This document shows positions 57,348 through 64,000 of a DNA stretch of 64,000 bases, piece after piece; position 1 is the stretch's first letter, and every line of letters begins with the position of its first letter. Made by a program: the position numbers and the translations under genes. This stretch comes from Harmothoe impar (lineage: Eukaryota; Annelida; Polychaeta; Phyllodocida; Polynoidae): the NCBI GenBank assembly GCA_947462335.1, contig OX381709.1:39860904-39924903 (forward strand), read 5' to 3'. The notes beneath the pieces were generated by a model. It did no database searches. It worked only from the letters and a program-made list of their open reading frames with translations, and was not told where the DNA came from.

Positions 57348-60284
57348 TCACCCTTCCTCACTCTGGTTCTTTAGCAGTTCCAGAGCGGATTCGCGGGTGC
57401 CATCCCACTCGTCCAAGAACACTCCAAATACCTGCTGGAACTTGACGTTCATAGCCTCGTTCCGGTCATTTGACTCCTGCAGGCGTTTCTGAGCCAAAGC
57501 AGTCCGTGATGCGGCTAGCTTGGCTTCGTTCCGAATTTTATTCGTTTCGGCGGCCAGAAGCGCCTCATTATCTTTTTCCAGGTTCGTTCTGGTTCTGGCC
57601 TCCTGTTCAACCAGAGAGCGGGCAAACAAGTTCGCCACCCCCTGGTTGTATCGGACAGCCAATTCCCTCTGAGTCTCCTGGAAGTCGTCCACTGCCTGCT
57701 GGGCTTGGGCGCACACCACTCTGTCACTCGGATCAAAATACAGATCCACCGGTCTCGTGCTCAGTCGGGGCCTATTGTCCGGAATCTGAGTCAGTACAGG
57801 TTCGACACGTGCCGGAACCTTCTGTGCGCTCAATTCTGGGAAATCACCCGTCTCCGGCTCACGGGCCGGTTCTTTCCGGTCGAACCAAGCAGGTGGATTA
57901 TCACTCTGCGAAGCTGACGCTGATGCCGAACTTGCTGACGAGGACGGACGTGACTCCGACCCCCCACTCATTGGTGACTGATAGTCAGTCGAATCTCTCC
58001 GTTTCTGCTGCTTCGATCTGGAGTCACGAGCCACAGCCAGGGGCTTCTTAAACTCCGAGCGTTCGGGAGAATCGGACCGAGATTTCTTTCCTTTGACACT
58101 TGCTGGGCTGCGGCTAGCTCGCCTTTTCTCGTCAATCTTTGCCTTGGGTGGATCACCCCTCCATTCACACACTCTAGAGAATAGTTCGTTCGTCATTTGA
58201 AATTTCCCTCGAGCTCTCACTAGGGCAATTCTCGCACATATCTTGCCCTTCTTGGACTCATGCACATTACAGAATGAATCCGTCTTCACGCCGATGTGCT
58301 TGAAGTCCGAAGGGATCATTCTGTTGTATTCTGTCATCACTTTGTCGTGCAGACTCATTACTTTCTCGCGCGCTGCACTCAGTCCGGGGCTGTGACAAAA
58401 CTTCAGATGGCGAAGCATCACACCCCTTCGGGGAGTAACGCAACCATTGCAGGTTGCGCTATCCCTCTGTCCTTTCTGATTGGCACATTCGTAGACCACC
58501 GTGTGGTGGAAGTGCCGTTCGCATAGATGCCTCAGGAACCGCATTGCTGTCGGATATGTCCTGTCCTTTCCTTTCTCCTCTATGCAAATGGCGAACGGGC
58601 AATATCGCTCACCGTCTTTCTGATACCAACATAAGTAGGCCCAGCGCAACTTCGACTTCTGGTCTCTTATGTAGTAACTATCGGGGTATTTCGTTAGTTG
58701 TTTAAACCACTCCGTATAGAAATCTGATGGCAAGGGATCGTCCTCGGTTTCCCGAATCCAATCTTCGTCATCACTTTCGTCATTCATATTTCGGGGTTCG
58801 GGGCAACCGTACGCTTTCTTGCCCTTCGCACATTCCTCGAACGAACCCGGAATGAAGTGTGCGAACTTCGCCTCACTATTCTTCCAGATTCGTTGATTTC
58901 TTTCCCGTTCTTCCTCATCTTTCGATCCCTCTTCACCCTCTCCCTCTTCTTCCCCCTCTGGTTCCTCCTCATTTGGAACCTCCATCTTGTCCTCCGGATC
59001 CTGTGTGGTTGGATCCGGATCGGTTTCCGGAGGTTCGCCACCCGAATCTGGTCCAGACTCGTCGTCCGGACTATCTACGGGTTCAGTCACTTTGATGGCC
59101 TTCTTAGTGGCTCCTTTAATAATACCACTGACCTTGGCGGCGGCAGCAGCCTGAACGGCAGCCATCCGTCCCTCCAGTGGATTATCACTCGAAGGATCTT
59201 TCCTGCCCACTACCTCTGTGACTTTAGCAATCACTTTCGGAGGCACAGTCATTTTTGTGTCTTTCTTAGATTCCTTCAACTTCTTTTTTTCTTTCGCTGA
59301 CAGAACCGGTGTGAAGGCACCCTGGTCACTGTCAGATTCAGTGTCGGTCAGAGACTTTTTCTTCGTCTTTCCCTTCACGCCTTTACCTTTCGTTTTCTTT
59401 GGGGTCTCCTCTCCTTCGGTTTCGCTCCCCGTTGACACACCACCTTTTTGTTTGGCGGCCTTCAGGATTGCTTTGCCCTTTCGGATGGAAGCCAGTCGTT
59501 CTTTATGCTCAGCAGAGGTCAGTTCTTCCTCTGCCCCGGGAACATATGCCCTAGTGGCGTAGGTCCCCTCTCGAATCATCGTGCTGATGATTCCGTTCAA
59601 TTTCTCCTCCGGCTCCGAACACTCCTCCAGTCGACGAAGTAATTCGTCTCCATTCAGAGTGTAGAGCCTCGGGGCGTCCGGATGCTCCGCTCGTTCTACC
59701 CAGTCTTCTGCAGTCCTGGGTTCTTTCTCCATGTCGGGTTCCCGGTACAGTACCTCTCCTGCAATATCCATTCCGGTCACCCCCATTCCAGTATGGTCAG
59801 TCAATACATGGGGTAGGTTCGGAAGGCGATTCTGTCGATATGCGATTTCGCAATCGAACATCGCCCTTCGGAACGGCTGACTCACTTGCAGTCCAGCCTC
59901 AGTTCGGTTGTAAAACAGGAGCCATTCGGATGGCAGTGCTTGGTACTCTGTTGGGGATAGGAAGTGTCGAACGCAGTCCCTAGTGGTTGCGTCCCAACAC
60001 TTTCGGTCTCCTTCTAAGATCCGGTCGTGAATATGGACTTCCCGACCGTCATACCTTGATTTAAAGCCATCCAGATTCGGTTCGAGCAGCGGCTCGTCCG
60101 ATCGCTCCAGGATTTCTTCAATCTCCATTCCTTCCATTCCCATGCTACTCTCCTCTGCTCCGGATTCATTCAATGCACTTTCTTCGTTCTTGGTAACTGG
60201 CGACATCGCCTCGGTCTCCATAAATGCTTCGGACACCTCGTCGAGGGCCGATCGTTCGGAATGAGAGCCAGACGCCGAAGCCAT
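57348..60284 (-). CDS. 978-aa zinc-finger/coiled-coil ORF downstream of pol
   Basis: Function unknown. I take the ATG at 60284 (MASASG...) as start; the frame is open slightly further with a TTG. Numbering from that extended frame: residues 1-60 acidic; 80-230 a folded-looking region with many aromatics (VRHFLSPTEYQALPSEWLLF); 270-400 Lys-rich; 405-470 very acidic; 565-597 a CPFAIC...HLCERH finger (C-x4-C-x18-H-x4-H); about 600-635 a second CNGC...HLKFCH finger (C-x2-C-x10-H-x4-H); 740-830 Ser/Arg-rich with basic nuclear-type patches; 860-960 coiled coil. No membrane segment or signal peptide, so it is not an envelope; no CCHC knuckle, so it is not an ordinary gag. It follows pol by 570 bases behind a promoter-like segment. 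It could be an accessory nuclear factor of the element or a captured gene. Confidence 0.8.
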   Translation of the reverse strand: MASASGSHSERSALDEVSEAFMETEAMSPVTKNEESALNESGAEESSMGMEGMEIEEILERSDEPLLEPNLDGFKSRYDGREVHIHDRILEGDRKCWDATTRDCVRHFLSPTEYQALPSEWLLFYNRTEAGLQVSQPFRRAMFDCEIAYRQNRLPNLPHVLTDHTGMGVTGMDIAGEVLYREPDMEKEPRTAEDWVERAEHPDAPRLYTLNGDELLRRLEECSEPEEKLNGIISTMIREGTYATRAYVPGAEEELTSAEHKERLASIRKGKAILKAAKQKGGVSTGSETEGEETPKKTKGKGVKGKTKKKSLTDTESDSDQGAFTPVLSAKEKKKLKESKKDTKMTVPPKVIAKVTEVVGRKDPSSDNPLEGRMAAVQAAAAAKVSGIIKGATKKAIKVTEPVDSPDDESGPDSGGEPPETDPDPTTQDPEDKMEVPNEEEPEGEEEGEGEEGSKDEEERERNQRIWKNSEAKFAHFIPGSFEECAKGKKAYGCPEPRNMNDESDDEDWIRETEDDPLPSDFYTEWFKQLTKYPDSYYIRDQKSKLRWAYLCWYQKDGERYCPFAICIEEKGKDRTYPTAMRFLRHLCERHFHHTVVYECANQKGQRDSATCNGCVTPRRGVMLRHLKFCHSPGLSAAREKVMSLHDKVMTEYNRMIPSDFKHIGVKTDSFCNVHESKKGKICARIALVRARGKFQMTNELFSRVCEWRGDPPKAKIDEKRRASRSPASVKGKKSRSDSPERSEFKKPLAVARDSRSKQQKRRDSTDYQSPMSGGSESRPSSSASSASASASQSDNPPAWFDRKEPAREPETGDFPELSAQKVPARVEPVLTQIPDNRPRLSTRPVDLYFDPSDRVVCAQAQQAVDDFQETQRELAVRYNQGVANLFARSLVEQEARTRTNLEKDNEALLAAETNKIRNEAKLAASRTALAQKRLQESNDRNEAMNVKFQQVFGVFLDEWDGTRESALELLKNQSEEG

Positions 60285-60459
60285 CGTGACACTCAAAAAG
60301 TTCTTTCACTCGATAATAAATGAATGACAGGTACCAGGACCCTTTCTGCGGGATCCTGGCGACTTCACCCACCTGCTATACACCGAGTTCACTTTCAAAC
60401 AGTCTTTATCTCCTCGCTTTTGTGCTCTGATACGCTTCCCCTTGCTCTGTCCGGCGAAC

Positions 60460-60602
60460 CGTAAACAAATATGGCGGATTGCTGACCCGCGTCGACCTTT
60501 GCGCACGCGCGTCGGTCTCGCGAGATACCGCGCATTCGGCGAGACTTCAGTTTTCCCGCGCTTGCAAAATATAAACAATCATTCATCCTTCCCGCGCGTC
60601 AC
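60460..60602. promoter_or_regulatory. CpG-rich, TATA-less promoter-like segment
   Basis: Contains ATGGCGG (60471), the palindrome TCTCGCGAGA (60516-60525) and TTTCCCGCGC (about 60552, E2F-like) within 100 bases. These words mark TATA-less, often bidirectional promoters in animals. On the minus strand it lies about 180-300 bases before the 978-aa ORF. On the plus strand a good donor (CAG then GTAAGT, 60741) and acceptor (TTTCAG, 60854) follow, so an antisense spliced transcript is possible. Confidence 0.5.
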
Positions 60603-60855
60603 GCATTACGATCAGGTAATTATAGCACTGATACCCTCACCGCCCTGTCGAATTCATCTCGAGTCATTATGGATCTAAATACGGATAGCAACTACTAATC
60701 CGCCGGATTATCCGTCCATTACCCACTGGCACATTCACAGGTAAGTTTGTTGGATTTCTGACTTTTATCGTGATCATTCCTACATAGAAGACGAATTACC
60801 CGGTTACCCCGGTAATTATGACAATATTTAACTGATTACATCGTTGTGTTTCAGG

Positions 60856-63800
60856 TTAGGTAACAGCACCCCTCACCCTCAACCTAGGGCTGCGACGAAC
60901 CCCTACTGGATTCTCTTTACACCTGACATTCGGAGAGGTTTTCGCCCGTTCCCTCGTAGCCACAGAGGGGACAGTCCTTCTCTTCCTGTCTACACCTGCC
61001 GAGACATTCTTTGTTTTCTCCGATCGCTTTGGAGATGATTTAATTTGCACCGCTTCCTTCCTCACCTTCCTGGGTCTACCCGGACCCCTCTTCTCGATTA
61101 CTTTATCTAACTCTCTTTTCATCTCCTCCTTCTCCTCTTGTCCCATCTTGAACATTTCCGTGGAGTACTCTCTCCCCTTCCATGGTTTCAACCGGGCCAC
61201 ATTCGATTTCTGATTCCTCCCGAAGGTATCTCTCATCAGGACTGTATCATCACTTACTCTCTGGGTAATCCTCCACGGACCATCCCAATTATCTCTCAGC
61301 TTGATGCCAACCAGAGGTTCGTGGTATCTCGCTACTAAGTCCCCTACCGCAAACCGCCGAACCTTTAGATTAGTATCATAGCCCACTTTCTGCCATTTAG
61401 CTGTCTTTCCTAATTCCTTTCTTACTAATTCGTATGCCTTCCGGAATTGTTCCTTCAACGCCTCCACAAACATGATCTGACACGGGACATCTGGATTCAT
61501 ACCAACTACTCCGAACACTAGGTCCGCTGGCATAATCAGATCCTCCCCGAATACTAACAGATTCGGAGAGCAGTTCGTACTCGCATGTACCGTGCTATTA
61601 TAAGCATGGCAAACGAAGTCGCACTGTTCATCCCAATCATCCATCTCTTGATTTACTAAACTCTTCAGGACCTGTATTAGGGTACGATTGAATCTTTCCA
61701 CCTGACCATCACTCTGTGGTCGATACGGATTGGTTTGGGTCTTGCAAATGGCCAATTGATGACACATTTCCTGCCATAGATTCGATTCGAACTCTCTCCC
61801 TTGGTCGCTATGCAACATCAGAGGCACTCCCAAGTACAGTATCCATCCCTTCACTAACATTCTAGCACAAGTTGCTGCTTTGTGATCCTTCATTGGGAAT
61901 ACCTTCGTATACTTCGTATAGTAATCCGTTACTACCATCATACATGTATTTCCTTCCGGAGTTGTCACAAATCCTGTGATTATATCCACTGCCACTCTTG
62001 CGAACCTGACTCCAAACAGTTCCTGGGTTAAGGGCATTTTACCCAACGTACAACATTTCGGACAAGTGTCTATCCATCTCAACAGATCCGTACTCATACC
62101 TGGCCAGTAATACATTCTAGCCAGCCTTTCCAGAGACCGTTTTCTCCCAAAATGGCCACTGGTCCGATGCCCATGGCAAAAGAACATTATATCCCTTCGC
62201 ATGGCAGTAGGAATAAAGATCTGTCTCGACTTATTTCCCAACGCATTCGTCTTCCACCTATAGATCAGTCCATTCACCACCTCTAACTCTGTCCATTGAG
62301 CTATTAGTCGCCTCATCTCCCTGTTCTCCAACGATATTGCTGGCCGAGTCGGGACCCTTCCTTCTACAAGTAACATCTTCAGACGGATACTATTCGCATC
62401 TCTCTCCTGGAAGCTCTTAATGGAGTTCTCGTCCCATTCTCGTATCATGGGTTCGAGATCTCTAAAAGGCTTTCGGACTCCTGCCAACACGGCATTATGC
62501 TTCCCACAATCATCACATCCATCATTCTGACACTTCCTCACCGGGATTCGCGACAACGCATCAGCGTTTACATGCTTAGCCCCCTTTCTATGCTGAATTT
62601 GGCTATGGTCCAATCCGAACTCAGATAGGTGTGCCAACCACCGTCCTATCATACCTTCCGCGTCCTTAAAGTTTAATAACCACCGGAGGGAGGAATGATC
62701 CGTACGTAAAGTAAAATCAGATCCCCACAAAAAGTGCTTATATTTCTTTGTATATACTACCACTGCCAATAATTCCCTCTTTGTCGTACAATAATTTCTT
62801 TGTGCCTTACTCATTGTATTGCTTGCAAATGCGATTGGAACCTCTTTCCCATCTTGGACTTGAGACAAAGCTGCCCCTATACTTTCATTGCTCGCATCAG
62901 TGTCTAATATGAAATGACCGTCCGCAGTGGGGTATTTCAAAACTGGTGTTTCCACGAACAACCGTTTAATCAGTTCGAATGATTCCCCTTGCTCTTTCCC
63001 CCATGGGAACTTCTCCTTACGTCTCCCCGGGGTCCAGTGCGACAGACATTGTATTGGATAACTTATCCGGGAGTATCCTGGTAAGAAATCTCTATAATAA
63101 GAACAAAATCCTAGGAAGGATCTTACTTCTTTCGGTCCTTTAGGAATGCTCCAGTCTGTTACAGTCTTAACCTTCTCCGGATCAGCCTTCACCCCATCTG
63201 TTGAGATGATCCGTCCTAGATAGTTAATACTCTTCTGAAACATATTACACTTTTTAGCTTTCAGCTTTAACCCATTCGAGATTATTCGCTGCAACACCAA
63301 CTTCAGGTTCTCCAGGCATTCCTCGAATGTCTTTCCGAATATGATCACATCGTCCAGATATACTAGACATTTCTTCCACAATAAGTCACTCAGTAAAGTC
63401 TCCATCATTGCTTCAAACGTGGCCGGAGCATTACAGAGTCCGAATGGCATCACGTTATACTGGAACAACCCTACATGGCTCGAAAACGCAGTTTTCTCCT
63501 TGTCTTCTTCTTTCATTCCTACCTGCCAATAACCAGACTGCAAATCAATCGTACAAAACCATTTATTTCCTCCGAGGGAATCAATGGTCTCATCTATCCG
63601 GGGGAGCGGATACGAATTCTTTTTAGTCAAGCCATTCAGTTTTCGGTAGTCTATACAGAATCGGATACTCCCATCCTTCTTTGTTACCATACATACTGGA
63701 CTACTCCAAGGGCTGGTGCTCGGAGTTATCACTCTTTCCGCCAACATCTTCGTAATCTCTTCTTCCGCCACCACTTTCTTTGCTAGCGGAAGACGTCTAT

Positions 63801-64000
63801 ATGGTATCTTTACTGGATTCGCCCCTTCTGTGTTAATTGAGTGCAGGACTCGATCCGTTCGTCCCAACGGCTCTCCGGGCCGCGCAAAGGCTAAACTACA
63901 CTCAGTTAACATCTCCCTCAGGGCTTTCCTCTGTTCCTCCGTCTCTACTCCGGATCCCTCTATTAACTTTTCCAATCCTTCTTCCATTACTTCATTGTTC
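60856..64000 (-). CDS. Ty3-type pol polyprotein (RT, RNase H, integrase), 5' incomplete
   Basis: Retrotransposon polymerase and integrase. The frame is open to the window edge; an ATG at 63987 is probably internal, since protease and gag are missing. Residue numbers count from it. RT: Asp148 in TIDLQSGYWQ, YLDD at 210-213. RNase H: Asp362 in LDTDAS, Glu405, Asp430 in RTDHSS. Integrase: HHCC zinc motif about 605-645, then Asp668, Asp728 (HSDQG) and Glu764 (GQVERFN), the full DDE triad. A GPY/F-like module WDGPWRITQRV follows. The last 80 residues are very basic and begin with the AT-hook core KRGPGRPRKVRK (about 966-977), probably a DNA or chromatin tether. The TAA stop overlaps the predicted LTR start. 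All catalytic residues are present. Confidence 0.95.
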   Translation of the reverse strand, partial: NNEVMEEGLEKLIEGSGVETEEQRKALREMLTECSLAFARPGEPLGRTDRVLHSINTEGANPVKIPYRRLPLAKKVVAEEEITKMLAERVITPSTSPWSSPVCMVTKKDGSIRFCIDYRKLNGLTKKNSYPLPRIDETIDSLGGNKWFCTIDLQSGYWQVGMKEEDKEKTAFSSHVGLFQYNVMPFGLCNAPATFEAMMETLLSDLLWKKCLVYLDDVIIFGKTFEECLENLKLVLQRIISNGLKLKAKKCNMFQKSINYLGRIISTDGVKADPEKVKTVTDWSIPKGPKEVRSFLGFCSYYRDFLPGYSRISYPIQCLSHWTPGRRKEKFPWGKEQGESFELIKRLFVETPVLKYPTADGHFILDTDASNESIGAALSQVQDGKEVPIAFASNTMSKAQRNYCTTKRELLAVVVYTKKYKHFLWGSDFTLRTDHSSLRWLLNFKDAEGMIGRWLAHLSEFGLDHSQIQHRKGAKHVNADALSRIPVRKCQNDGCDDCGKHNAVLAGVRKPFRDLEPMIREWDENSIKSFQERDANSIRLKMLLVEGRVPTRPAISLENREMRRLIAQWTELEVVNGLIYRWKTNALGNKSRQIFIPTAMRRDIMFFCHGHRTSGHFGRKRSLERLARMYYWPGMSTDLLRWIDTCPKCCTLGKMPLTQELFGVRFARVAVDIITGFVTTPEGNTCMMVVTDYYTKYTKVFPMKDHKAATCARMLVKGWILYLGVPLMLHSDQGREFESNLWQEMCHQLAICKTQTNPYRPQSDGQVERFNRTLIQVLKSLVNQEMDDWDEQCDFVCHAYNSTVHASTNCSPNLLVFGEDLIMPADLVFGVVGMNPDVPCQIMFVEALKEQFRKAYELVRKELGKTAKWQKVGYDTNLKVRRFAVGDLVARYHEPLVGIKLRDNWDGPWRITQRVSDDTVLMRDTFGRNQKSNVARLKPWKGREYSTEMFKMGQEEKEEMKRELDKVIEKRGPGRPRKVRKEAVQIKSSPKRSEKTKNVSAGVDRKRRTVPSVATRERAKTSPNVRCKENPVGVRRSPRLRVRGAVT

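Larger units (their letters stand above)
56775..64000 (-). mobile_element. Ty3-type LTR retroelement, 5' part beyond the window
   Basis: Contains an intact pol, a second long ORF and structured non-coding DNA, all on the minus strand within NWD1-like intron 7. Just after pol a purine-rich tract (60866-60882, sense TTGAGGGTGAGGGGTGC) is followed by TGTTAC, the expected polypurine tract and LTR start. The matching GTAACA-type end, sense strand, is found only at 56775-56780. That gives a possible 4.09-kb LTR enclosing the second ORF. The left boundary is provisional; gag, protease and the 5' LTR should lie to the right of the window. Open ORFs suggest a young copy. Confidence 0.75.

Noticed and set aside
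60297..60865. A conventional LTR between pol and the 978-aa ORF
   Set aside because: No second copy of this segment is found at 56337-57347, and no CA-plus-PBS end is visible; kept only as an alternative.

Overview
The window is animal nuclear DNA. It holds two spliced host genes on the plus strand, GT-AG introns with good consensus, and a dense mix of metazoan transposable elements. The gene set (a FabG-like short-chain dehydrogenase and an NWD1-type NACHT protein), intron-borne minisatellites, long G runs, and Penelope, Ty3, piggyBac-like and Harbinger-like elements suggest a marine invertebrate. A cephalochordate (amphioxus) would fit, but hemichordates, brachiopods and molluscs are not excluded by sequence alone.

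Layout. 1-1127: upstream DNA with a G-rich MITE and a TATA box. 1128-12731: a complete eight-exon SDR gene (267 aa). Its intron 3 carries a TA-flanked transposon filled with a 27-bp minisatellite, and inside that a full-length antisense Penelope-like element (5042-10403) with two large ORFs, short terminal direct repeats, a 15-bp target duplication and a hammerhead-like core. 12732-14609: intergenic. 14610-56336: the first seven exons of an NWD1-like gene (DUF4062-like N-terminus, then a NACHT P-loop), continuing beyond the window. Its first intron is 35 kb and is a transposon and satellite landscape: a second, uninterrupted copy of the minisatellite transposon (which supplies the empty site for the Penelope insertion), a 3.9-kb TTAA-flanked element with long inverted arms, several MITE families, and 134-bp and about 377-bp tandem repeats.

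Right end. From about 56775 to the window edge, on the minus strand, lies a Ty3-type LTR retroelement in NWD1 intron 7: a pol ORF (RT, RNase H, integrase, AT-hook tail) open at the window edge, then a separate 978-aa zinc-finger and coiled-coil ORF downstream of pol, behind a CpG-rich promoter-like segment. Beyond that ORF is an array of three hairpin-pair units whose stems differ in sequence but keep pairing. A polypurine tract followed by TGTTAC, and the matching terminal hexamer 4.09 kb away, raise the possibility that the extra ORF sits inside a giant LTR; this cannot be settled without the sequence to the right.

The host genes appear functionally unrelated to each other. Most novelty lies in the Penelope element (ORF1-like protein, possible -1 frameshift) and in the Ty3 element (extra ORF, hairpin array). 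Boundaries given as element ends rest on inverted repeats plus target duplications read by eye.
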